This document shows, piece by piece, positions 34,911-42,638 of a DNA stretch of 64,000 bases. The translations under genes were made by a program, and so were the position numbers. Under the pieces are notes generated by a model. That model had not been told where the DNA came from. It did not search any database and was given only the letters and a program-made list of their open reading frames with translations. Every line of letters starts with the position of its first letter. Position 1 is the first letter of the stretch. The stretch is taken from assembly GCA_043774925.1 (NCBI GenBank), contig JAYVSZ010000033.1, forward strand, positions 1 to 64,000, given 5' to 3'. This DNA is from JAYVSZ01 sp043774925. Its GTDB lineage: Bacteria > Pseudomonadota > Gammaproteobacteria > Burkholderiales > Methylophilaceae.

Positions 34911-37091
34911 TTGAAGCAATCTAATCTAAACGACCTCCATTTAATCCTCGCCGCAAAACATCATGACCCCTTTGCGTATTTAGGTTTGCACCAAGCCAAT
35001 AAGCAATTTGTGTTTCGCACCTTTTTGCCCAACGCACAAAAAGTCAGCCTAAAAACCAAAACAAAATGGGTTGAATTAGACCGCACACATGCGGATGGTT
35101 TATTTGAATGGCACGGCAAAACCGCGCCGCAAAGCCCATGTTTGCTTAAGGCTGAGTATGCGCATCACACTATCGAAGTTGCTGACACTTACAGCTTTAC
35201 GCCCACCTTAAGCGACGACGAACTGCATTTATTCGGCGAAGGCCGCTTGAATGAGGCTTATAACACCTTTGGCGCGCAGTTGATGACGCACCAAGGCGTG
35301 GCTGGCGTACGTTTTGCAGTGTGGGCACCCAATGCCGAGCGTGTGAGCGTGATTGGCAACTTTAACCAATGGGATGGCCGCGTTAACCCCATGCGCGTGC
35401 GCGGCGGCACTGGCGTTTGGGAGCTTTTTATTCCCAACCTTACAGCAAATGAGCTGTATAAGTTTGAAATTCGCAACCGTAATACAGGTGCGATTATGGT
35501 GAAAGCCGACCCTTACGCGCGCGAATTCGAGTTGCGCCCAGGCCAAGCAGCAAAGGTATCGAACAGCGACCAGCATATTTGGCAAGATAACGATTGGCTT
35601 GAAAGCCGCATGGAATATGACTGGCAGCATAGGCCATTTAACTGCTACGAGGTGCATTTGGGCAGTTGGAAACGTAACGCACAAGGCGAGTTTTTAAATT
35701 ACCGTGAGCTGGCCGCGCAGCTTGTGCCGTACGTCACCGAGATGGGCTACACACATATTGAATTGCTGCCGATTACAGAACATCCGCTCAACGAATCTTG
35801 GGGCTACCAAACCACGGGTTATTTTGCTGCGACGAATAGATTTGGCGCGCCAGACGATTTGCGCTTTTTCATCGATGCCTGCCACCAAGCCAATATCGGC
35901 GTGATTTTGGATTGGGTGCCCGGACACTTTCCTAAAGACGATTGGGCATTGGCGCGCTTTGACGGCACTGCGCTGTATGAGCACGAAGACCCACGTTTGG
36001 GCGAGCATCAGGATTGGGGCACCTATATTTTTAATTACGGCCGCAACGAGGTGCGCAATTTTTTAATTTCTAACGCCTATTTTTGGCTTAAAGAATTCCA
36101 TATTGATGGCTTGCGCGTGGACGCAGTCGCCTCTATGCTTTATCTGGATTACTCACGCAAACATGGCGAATGGCTGCCGAACAAATTTGGCGGTCGTGAA
36201 AATTTAGAAGTCATTGATTTTATTAAACAATTAAACGTAATTGTGCATCAAGATTTTCCTGGCGCGCTCACCATTGCCGAAGAATCAACCGCGTGGCCTG
36301 CGGTGTCACGCCCAGTGCATATTGGTGGGCTAGGATTTAGCATGAAGTGGAATATGGGCTGGATGAACGACACGCTGGCTTATATGGAAAACAACCCCGT
36401 TCACCGCCGTTACCACCACGACAAACTGACCTTTGGGCAGCTTTACGCTTATACCGAAAATTTTGTGCTGCCGTTTTCGCACGATGAAGTGGTACACGGC
36501 AAAAATTCACTACTGGACAAAATGCCTGGCGATGCTTGGCAAAAATTCGCCAATTTGCGCTTGCTTTTTACTTTTCAGATGACACATCCTGGCAAAAAAA
36601 TCAACTTTATGGGCAACGAGTTTGCGCAAGGCCGCGAGTGGAATGTGAACGACAGCTTAGATTGGCACTTGCTTGCGAATAGCTTGCAGCAAGGCGTTCA
36701 GCTTGCCACGCAAGATTTGAATGCGCTTTATCGCAACATTCCTGCGCTATATGATTTGGATTTTGAAAGCGGCGGTTTTGACTGGGTTGATTGCCACGAC
36801 AACGACCAATCGATAATTAGCTACATTAGGCGCGCCCGCGACGGCAGTTTTGCTATAATAGTGTTGAATTTTACGCCTGTGTTGCGCGAAGGTTACCGCA
36901 TTGGCGTGCCGCAGGCGGGACATTATCGCGAACTATTTAACAGTGACGCTGCATGTTATGGCGGCAGCAATCAAGGCAATGGTTTGGGATTAGATACAGA
37001 AAATATAGCTTGGATGAACCAATTGCAATCCATATTAATAACAATTCCACCACTAAGCGGTGTAATTTTACAAATAAACAATACAAATTAA
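34911..37091 (+). CDS. glgB: 1,4-alpha-glucan branching enzyme
   Basis: A 726-residue GH13 enzyme with N1 and CBM48-type N-terminal domains (GVAGVRFAVWAPNAERVSVIG), a catalytic barrel with DGLRVDAVASMLY (nucleophile Asp), TIAEESTAWP (acid Glu) and PFSHDEVVHG, and a beta C-terminal domain. It introduces alpha-1,6 branches into glycogen. The start is TTG at 34911: an in-frame TGA lies at 34896-34898 and no ATG is near, so a weak start codon seems genuine. It is followed by pgi after 32 bp. Confidence 0.96.
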   Translation: MKQSNLNDLHLILAAKHHDPFAYLGLHQANKQFVFRTFLPNAQKVSLKTKTKWVELDRTHADGLFEWHGKTAPQSPCLLKAEYAHHTIEVADTYSFTPTLSDDELHLFGEGRLNEAYNTFGAQLMTHQGVAGVRFAVWAPNAERVSVIGNFNQWDGRVNPMRVRGGTGVWELFIPNLTANELYKFEIRNRNTGAIMVKADPYAREFELRPGQAAKVSNSDQHIWQDNDWLESRMEYDWQHRPFNCYEVHLGSWKRNAQGEFLNYRELAAQLVPYVTEMGYTHIELLPITEHPLNESWGYQTTGYFAATNRFGAPDDLRFFIDACHQANIGVILDWVPGHFPKDDWALARFDGTALYEHEDPRLGEHQDWGTYIFNYGRNEVRNFLISNAYFWLKEFHIDGLRVDAVASMLYLDYSRKHGEWLPNKFGGRENLEVIDFIKQLNVIVHQDFPGALTIAEESTAWPAVSRPVHIGGLGFSMKWNMGWMNDTLAYMENNPVHRRYHHDKLTFGQLYAYTENFVLPFSHDEVVHGKNSLLDKMPGDAWQKFANLRLLFTFQMTHPGKKINFMGNEFAQGREWNVNDSLDWHLLANSLQQGVQLATQDLNALYRNIPALYDLDFESGGFDWVDCHDNDQSIISYIRRARDGSFAIIVLNFTPVLREGYRIGVPQAGHYRELFNSDAACYGGSNQGNGLGLDTENIAWMNQLQSILITIPPLSGVILQINNTN

Positions 37092-37123
37092 CAAAACAAT
37101 TCAAGCTAAAAACATAAAAAATA

Positions 37124-38776
37124 ATGTCAAATTTAATTTCATATCCAGTGTGGGAAAAGCTATGTGCGCACCAGCAAGCTATCGGCAAAACTCACATGCG
37201 AGATTTATTCGCAAATGACCCAAAGCGCTTTGATAAATACAGCCTAAAATTTGCGGATTTGCTACTAGATTATTCCAAACATCGCATCACAGACGAAACA
37301 CTACCACTGCTGATGCAAATGGCGCGCGAGGCGGATATTGAAAGCTGGCGCGACAAGATGTTTTCGGGCGAAAAAATCAACATCACCGAAAATCGCGCCG
37401 TGTTGCACACTGCCCTGCGCAATCGCAGTAATTCACCTGTATTTGTGGATGGCAAAGATGTCATGCCCGATATTAACGCGGTGCTTAGTCACATGCGCGA
37501 GTTTAGCGACAAAGTACGCAACGGCACTTGGCTTGGCTACACAGGCAAACGCATCACCGATATTGTCAACATCGGCATTGGCGGCTCGGATTTAGGCCCT
37601 GTCATGGTGTGCGATGCGCTCACGCCGTACGGCCATCCTGAGTTAACCATGCACTTCGTATCCAACATCGACGGCGCGCACTTAATGCGTGCTTTAAACA
37701 AATGTAAGCCAGAAACCACGCTATTTATCGTTGCTTCTAAAACTTTTACCACGCAAGAAACCATGACCAACGCCATGAGCGCGCGCACTTGGTTTTTAGC
37801 TGACGCAAAAGACGAAAAACAAGTCGCCAAGCACTTTGTCGCACTTTCTACCAACGCCAACGCCGTGCAAGATTTCGGTATTGATACCGCCAATATGTTC
37901 GCGTTTTGGGATTGGGTCGGCGGTCGTTACTCGCTGTGGTCGGCCATTGGCTTATCCATTGCCTTATGGGTTGGCATGGATAATTTTGAAGCACTATTAG
38001 CTGGCGCGCATGAAATGGACAACCATTTTAAAACCGCGCCGCTTGAGCAAAATATGCCCGTTATTTTGGCCATGATTGGTATTTGGTACAACAATTTCTT
38101 CCATGTGGATACGCATGCCATACTGCCCTACGATCAAGGAATGGCGCGCTTCCCAGCCTACTTGCAACAAGCGGATATGGAAAGTAATGGCAAATTTATT
38201 TGTCGCGATGGCAGCCGCGTGCAATATAAAACTGGCCCTGTGATTTGGGGCGAGGCTGGCACCAACGGCCAGCATGCGTTTTACCAACTTATTCACCAAG
38301 GCACGCAAATTGTGCCTGCAGATTTTTTAATGCCAGTGCATAGCCATTACGCCATTGGCAAACATGGTTACGCGCACCACAAAATTTTGCTGGCTAATTT
38401 CTTGGCGCAAACGCAGTCGCTCATGCTGGGTAAAACCAAAAACGAAGCCCGCGCAGAGCTTGTAAAACAAGGCATGACGGGCGATGCGCTAGAAGCGCTT
38501 TTGCCGCACAAAACGTTTGAAGGCAACCGCCCGACCACTTCTATTATGTTTGATACGCTCACGCCAAACACGCTCGGCAAGCTGATTGCGCTGTACGAGC
38601 ACAAAATATTCGTACAAGGCATTATTTGGGACATCAACAGCTTCGACCAATGGGGCGTGGAATACGGCAAACAAATCGCCAGCCAAATTCTGCCACAACT
38701 GACGAACGATGAAGAGGTTAGTAATTACGACAGCTCTACTAATGGATTGATTAATCATACTAAAAAGCTGAAATAG
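37124..38776 (+). CDS. pgi: Glucose-6-phosphate isomerase
   Basis: This 550-residue enzyme interconverts glucose-6-P and fructose-6-P, linking hexose-phosphate metabolism to glycogen synthesis. Family segments include GIGGSDLGPVMV, FVSNIDGAHL, SKTFTTQETMTNA, GGRYSLWSAIGLSIAL and the C-terminal SFDQWGVEYGKQIA. The length is normal. It is probably co-transcribed with glgB. Confidence 0.97.
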   Translation: MSNLISYPVWEKLCAHQQAIGKTHMRDLFANDPKRFDKYSLKFADLLLDYSKHRITDETLPLLMQMAREADIESWRDKMFSGEKINITENRAVLHTALRNRSNSPVFVDGKDVMPDINAVLSHMREFSDKVRNGTWLGYTGKRITDIVNIGIGGSDLGPVMVCDALTPYGHPELTMHFVSNIDGAHLMRALNKCKPETTLFIVASKTFTTQETMTNAMSARTWFLADAKDEKQVAKHFVALSTNANAVQDFGIDTANMFAFWDWVGGRYSLWSAIGLSIALWVGMDNFEALLAGAHEMDNHFKTAPLEQNMPVILAMIGIWYNNFFHVDTHAILPYDQGMARFPAYLQQADMESNGKFICRDGSRVQYKTGPVIWGEAGTNGQHAFYQLIHQGTQIVPADFLMPVHSHYAIGKHGYAHHKILLANFLAQTQSLMLGKTKNEARAELVKQGMTGDALEALLPHKTFEGNRPTTSIMFDTLTPNTLGKLIALYEHKIFVQGIIWDINSFDQWGVEYGKQIASQILPQLTNDEEVSNYDSSTNGLINHTKKLK

Positions 38777-38780
38777 CAAT

Positions 38781-38806
38781 CGGCCTGCGAGCCAATACCC
38801 ATGCGG
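38781..38806 (-). repeat. Dispersed GCATGG-TATTGGCTCGCAGG repeat, intergenic copy
   Basis: On the minus strand it reads CCGCATGGGTATTGGCTCGC followed by AGGCCG. It matches the repeat in mutL (23381) and the intergenic copies at 45230 and 54497. It immediately precedes the 90-bp element at 38809. Confidence 0.7.
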
Positions 38807-38808
38807 TT

Positions 38809-38904
38809 TGTAGGGCGTCAATAGCGAAGCGCATTGCGCCGAAGGAAGGTTTTTAGGTGTTGTAATATTTCATACGGCGAATTACGCAAGCTAATCCGCC
38901 CTAT
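38809..38904 (+). repeat. About 90-bp GTAGGGCG...CCGCCCTA element, copy 2
   Basis: Outer arms TAGGGCG (38811-38817) and CGCCCTA (38897-38903) flank a sequence that aligns with the minus strand of 29326-29420, including AGCG-rich, TTTTTAGG/TTTTTAGA and ATTTCATRCGGCG blocks. The stop and last codons of the small membrane protein gene at 38891 lie inside it. Confidence 0.75.
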
Positions 38905-39196
38905 GCTTGCTAGATAGATATAGCTGCAAACCCAACATAAAGCCTGCCAAGACATATGAAACTACGGGCAGCCAGAACCCAACGACCGCAAACTTGAAGT
39001 GCAACAGGCTGGCGGAAATTGCAAATAATGGTGCTGGGCCAAACTTGTAAACAAAGCTAAGAAGAAGAAAACTTAATATTGCTACGCCCCATCCGCCACT
39101 GCCGAAGTAGCAATACACAACCCAGAACCCAGTAGCCGCCATGAGATTGCCTACGATGGCGCTTGTCAGCATCAACTGCTTTTGAAAGTTGCTCAT
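38891..39196 (-). CDS. Unknown small membrane protein
   Basis: A 101-residue, very hydrophobic protein with about three helices and no recognised motif. It starts 15 bp after the sppA stop, so it could be the last gene of the rluC-gph-Rieske-sppA run. The final residues (KHRAD) and the stop codon come from the extragenic element at 38809-38904, which suggests the element inserted at or into the gene's 3' end. Its function is unknown. Confidence 0.55.
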   Translation of the reverse strand: MSNFQKQLMLTSAIVGNLMAATGFWVVYCYFGSGGWGVAILSFLLLSFVYKFGPAPLFAISASLLHFKFAVVGFWLPVVSYVLAGFMLGLQLYLSSKHRAD

Positions 39197-39211
39197 ACAT
39201 CCCCTTAAAGA

Positions 39212-40150
39212 CTAACGTAACTTTGGCACAATCGACTTAGCATCAAGCCCAATCGATTTCGCCATACTAGCGCCTAGGCGTTTAGCAAAGCGATCTACAA
39301 CCGTTTCTTGGTAGGTGTAATCCACAATTTCTTCTTGTTTTATCACTTCGCGCGCCACGTAATCGGCGCTGCCCAGCGCATCGGCAAGGCCAAGTTTAAT
39401 GCCTTGCTCGCCGCTCCAAAACAAGCCGCTAAACACTTCTGGCGTCTCGTGTAATCGCGCGCCGCGGCCTTGACGCACCACAGCTTTAAATTGCTCGTGC
39501 ACTTCGTTCAACATGGTTTGCGCAAGCGCTTTGTGTTTTGGGTTAACTTCTGAAAAAGGGTCTAACATCGCCTTATTTTCGCCCGCCGTTAAAAGGCGGC
39601 GCTCAACACCTACTTTTTTCATCACTTCGGTAAAGCCGTAACCGTCCATCAGCACGCCGATAGAGCCAATAATGCTCGCCTTATTCACAAAGATTTTATC
39701 CGCCGCTACCGCAATATAATAGCCGCCAGAAGCACATATATCATCCACCACCGCATACACAGGAATTTTTGGGTGCAAGGCTTTTTGGCGACGGATTTCG
39801 TCGTTAATAATGCCCGCTTGCACTGGGCTACCGCCTGGGCTGTTGATGCGCAAAATAATCCCTTTGGTGCCGCTGCTGTCGTAGGCATCTTTCAGGCTGC
39901 TCATCACAGAATCTGCGTTTACTTCGCCGCCCGCCTCAATCACACCGTTCAGCTCAATCAGCGCCGTATGCGCACCAGTGCTGGATTTGCCGCCAAACCA
40001 GCCCATCGCCATAAAAAGCACAAAAAATAAATATAAAAAAGTGAGCGATTTAAACAAAATACCCCATCTGCGTGTCTTTTTCTGCTCTTCTAAGCTAGAA
40101 AGCGCCAATTTCTCAATGGTTTGTTGCTGCCAGTTGTCTTGCTCTGCCAT
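39212..40150 (-). CDS. sppA: Signal peptide peptidase SppA (S49 family, short form)
   Basis: A 312-residue membrane-anchored serine protease with one transmembrane segment (residues about 29-51) and an S49 domain. The nucleophile Ser is in DDICASGGYYIAVAADKI and the general-base Lys region is KASIIGSIGVLMDGYGF. NSPGGSPVQAG is also conserved. It degrades cleaved signal peptides in the membrane. It lies 8 bp after the Rieske protein gene. Confidence 0.94.
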   Translation of the reverse strand: MAEQDNWQQQTIEKLALSSLEEQKKTRRWGILFKSLTFLYLFFVLFMAMGWFGGKSSTGAHTALIELNGVIEAGGEVNADSVMSSLKDAYDSSGTKGIILRINSPGGSPVQAGIINDEIRRQKALHPKIPVYAVVDDICASGGYYIAVAADKIFVNKASIIGSIGVLMDGYGFTEVMKKVGVERRLLTAGENKAMLDPFSEVNPKHKALAQTMLNEVHEQFKAVVRQGRGARLHETPEVFSGLFWSGEQGIKLGLADALGSADYVAREVIKQEEIVDYTYQETVVDRFAKRLGASMAKSIGLDAKSIVPKLR

Positions 40151-40158
40151 ATTTTTTC

Positions 40159-40545
40159 CTAAGCTTTTGTTTTAATTGATTTATGTATTGAAACGTATAA
40201 ATGTTCAATGTGAATAGTAATCTGTTGGTTCATCTCTGTCACGGGCAGCGCTTGCAAACTTTTACCTTTGCACGGGCCAAATACGCAGTAGCCCGACTCT
40301 GGTGCGTAATGCGCGCCATGTGTGGCGCAAATTAGGTAATCTTTGCTCACGGTAAAAAATTGACCTTCGTTCCAATCTAGCTCCACTGGCACGTGCGCGC
40401 ATTGGTTGACGTAAGCATGCGCCTTGCCTTCGTAGCGAATCACAAAGCCACTGGCGAACTCGCCCAACACTGGCAATTTAAAGCGCAAGCCTTCGGCCTT
40501 TTCTTTTAAATCGTGGCTGTTTAATTTTATGGTACGGTCATGCAT
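40159..40545 (-). CDS. Rieske [2Fe-2S] ferredoxin-like protein
   Basis: A 128-residue soluble protein with the two Rieske ligand pairs, C49-x-H51 (NQCAHVP) and C73-x-x-H76 (LICATHGAHY). It has no membrane anchor, unlike the bc1 subunit, so it resembles small ferredoxin components of oxygenases or assimilatory systems. The start at 40545 overlaps the gph stop by 8 bp. The neighbours (gph, sppA, rluC) do not reveal a redox partner; this gph-Rieske-sppA order is familiar in betaproteobacteria. Confidence 0.88.
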   Translation of the reverse strand: MHDRTIKLNSHDLKEKAEGLRFKLPVLGEFASGFVIRYEGKAHAYVNQCAHVPVELDWNEGQFFTVSKDYLICATHGAHYAPESGYCVFGPCKGKSLQALPVTEMNQQITIHIEHLYVSIHKSIKTKA

Positions 40546-41197
40546 TATTGAGTAGCCAGTCACTTAGCTCACTAAATTCGTTAAAGATTCCTTTGGGATT
40601 ATACGCCAGTAATTTGTCGGCGGATTGCGCACCAAATGTGACTGCCAGCGACTGCACGCCCGCATTTTTCGCCATTTGCAAATCGTAGCTGCTATCGCCA
40701 ATCATCAAAGTGCGCTCTGGTGTCGCCACCAGTTCATCCATCAGCTCGTCAAGCATTTGCGGATGCGGCTTAGAATGGCACTCATCCACCGTGCGCGTTT
40801 CGTGAAAATACTTACCAAGGCCAGCACGTTCCAGCGCCAAATTAAGCCCGCGCCTGCCCTTGCCCGTCGCCACCGCTAGCTTATGGCCGCGTCGATGCAG
40901 CTCGGCAATAAGCGTTTGCGCACCCGTAAAAAGTGGGATTTCGTGCTCGCCCGCGTAATAATTTGCCGTGTATTGCCGCGCCAAGGCTTGCGCCTGCTCG
41001 GCGGGAATATCGCCAAATAGCGCGTGAATCGATTCGCGCAAACCAAGGCCAATAATATTGGTGGCGGCTTTTGGATCCAGCGTTGGCAAGCCTACTTGCG
41101 CAGCTGCATCCACCACCGCTTTGGTAATCATACCGGTGGAATCGGCCAGCGTGCCATCCCAATCCCAAACAATTAAATCAAACTGTTTCTTATTCAT
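40538..41197 (-). CDS. gph: HAD-family phosphatase, phosphoglycolate phosphatase-like
   Basis: A 219-residue HAD hydrolase with motif I DWDGTLADS, the cap region, Lys motif KPHP and motif IV GDSSYDLQMAKNAG. Assignment to Gph follows its length and position after rluC, but HAD specificity is hard to prove; other phosphate esters are possible substrates. It overlaps rluC by 4 bp (ATGA) and the Rieske gene by 8 bp. Confidence 0.85.
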   Translation of the reverse strand: MNKKQFDLIVWDWDGTLADSTGMITKAVVDAAAQVGLPTLDPKAATNIIGLGLRESIHALFGDIPAEQAQALARQYTANYYAGEHEIPLFTGAQTLIAELHRRGHKLAVATGKGRRGLNLALERAGLGKYFHETRTVDECHSKPHPQMLDELMDELVATPERTLMIGDSSYDLQMAKNAGVQSLAVTFGAQSADKLLAYNPKGIFNEFSELSDWLLNNA

Positions 41198-42171
41198 TTT
41201 TTAATTAAGGTCTTCATAAATTTATCTAGCTCAGGCGGCAACGGCGCCACTAGCACCAATTTGTCGTTGGTGACAGGATGACGCAATTTTGTTTCAGCAG
41301 AATGTAAAAACATGCGTTTTAAGCCTTTTTTAACCAAGGCTTTATTATTGGCAAAATCACCGTATTTGTCATCGCCCACAATGGGAAAGCCCAGGTGCGC
41401 CAACTGCACGCGAAGCTGATGTGTGCGACCTGTCACCAGTTGCGCCTCTAGCAGCGTGAAGCCTTCAAACGCTTGCTTTAAGCTAAAATTGGTTTCCGAA
41501 ATTTGCGCTTCGTCGTATTTATCTTTGCTTTTGTCGGTCACTACATTTACACGCCGCTCACCACTTGGCAACACGTATTTTTGCAAGTCCAACACCACGC
41601 GCTTTTTCTTTTCTGCCCATTCGCCAGCAACCATCACCAAATAACGTTTATCGGTTTGATTATTGCGAATCATTTCATGCAAAGCGACCAATGCGCTGCG
41701 TTTTTTGGCTAACAAAAGCACACCCGAAGTTTCGCGATCTAGCCGATGCACCAGCTCTAAAAATTTGGCTTTGGGGCGCTCCATGCGTAGCTGCTCAATC
41801 ACGCCACGGCTAATACCACTGCCGCCATGCACGGCAAAGCCAGCGGGTTTATCAATCACTAACAGCGCGTCATCTTCAAAAATAATTGCATTTTCAAATT
41901 TTGAAGCACCTTGTAGATCAAGCACTGGAACGGCTTGCAGGGCAGTTCTAATCGGCGGCACGCGCACCACATCACCAATTTCCAGCTTGCGCGAGGCATC
42001 CACACGGCCTTTATTAACACGCACTTCGCCACTACGCAAAATGCGATAAATATGGCTTTTTGGCACGCCTTTAAGCGTTTTGGCGAGAAAATTATCCACG
42101 CGCTGCCCTTCGCTGGCTTCGTCCACCGTAATTTGTGTAGCAGCGTGCTCGCTAATGTTTGCTTGTGTCAT
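41194..42171 (-). CDS. rluC: 23S rRNA pseudouridine synthase C
   Basis: RluC makes pseudouridines at 955, 2504 and 2580 of 23S rRNA. The 325 residues have an N-terminal S4 domain (GQRVDNFLAKTLKGVPKSHIYRILRSGEVRVNKGR) and the catalytic motif LVHRLDRETSGVLLLAK with the essential Asp. It is divergent from rne, as in E. coli. It heads a tightly packed minus-strand operon. Confidence 0.94.
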   Translation of the reverse strand: MTQANISEHAATQITVDEASEGQRVDNFLAKTLKGVPKSHIYRILRSGEVRVNKGRVDASRKLEIGDVVRVPPIRTALQAVPVLDLQGASKFENAIIFEDDALLVIDKPAGFAVHGGSGISRGVIEQLRMERPKAKFLELVHRLDRETSGVLLLAKKRSALVALHEMIRNNQTDKRYLVMVAGEWAEKKKRVVLDLQKYVLPSGERRVNVVTDKSKDKYDEAQISETNFSLKQAFEGFTLLEAQLVTGRTHQLRVQLAHLGFPIVGDDKYGDFANNKALVKKGLKRMFLHSAETKLRHPVTNDKLVLVAPLPPELDKFMKTLIKK

Positions 42172-42189
42172 ATGGTTTAAATTGTAAAA

Positions 42190-42218
42190 TTGCTTAAAAA
42201 CGTAATAAAGTCTATACT
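42190..42218 (+). promoter_or_regulatory. Sigma-70-type promoter for rne
   Basis: TTGCTT (42190-42195), a 17-bp spacer and TATACT (42213-42218) predict transcription starting near 42225. That gives a leader of about 410 bases before the rne ATG. Confidence 0.65.
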
Positions 42219-42224
42219 TCGCGT

Positions 42225-42638
42225 GTTGTTGAATTTATGCGCAAATGCGCATCAACACGGATTTTATAAACACTGGCTATAAAGAATTTTTGGTTAATAC
42301 CGCTCGCCATGCAATAAGTAGCGATAAAAAATAATAACGCTCTAGCCGCCGCAGATAAAAACATTAAGCGCGACTGAAGTTTACTGAAGACAGAATTTTA
42401 ACGAATTTATGCCCCAAACAGGCATAAATTTTTAAGTAACGCCTTTAACTATCATGTTTTGCGCACACCAAAAAGGTGTGCGAACACTTGGTAACGCACG
42501 CACTGTGCGCCGTTAATACTTGCCGTTACTTGGTCAAAATGCGCATCGTTACAACAGGCTTGCGAGCCAATAACGGTGCGGTTCTCAGGGCTTCAATTCC
42601 ACCTTAAAAATCTGCCTGCAAGAGCGCAGGAGCACACA
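42225..42638 (+). promoter_or_regulatory. Long structured 5' leader of rne
   Basis: This gene-free stretch of about 410 bases contains several hairpins. One is AATTTATGCC/GGCATAAATT (42404-42430), followed by a short T-run. The second is CGCACACC-aaaaa-GGTGTGCG (42462-42482), and the third is an imperfect palindrome at 42492-42516. The last is CCTGC/GCAGG (42615-42630), whose 3' arm overlaps the AGGAG ribosome-binding site (42628-42632). E. coli rne has a long leader through which RNase E limits its own mRNA, and this arrangement looks analogous. A diverged copy of the dispersed GCCAATA repeat is at 42557-42581. Confidence 0.6.
42557..42581 (-). repeat. Diverged copy of the dispersed GCATGG-TATTGGCTCGCAG repeat in the rne leader
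   Basis: The sequence GGCTTGCGAGCCAATAACGG then TGCGG matches the copy at 38781-38806 except in the middle (AACGG for CCCAT). It would be transcribed as part of the rne leader. Confidence 0.5.

Noticed and set aside
42172..42638. Small protein gene in the rluC-rne gap
   Set aside because: No frame of useful length with a start and ribosome-binding site; the 21-codon N-terminal extension of rne from 42576 lacks support and would include repeat sequence.
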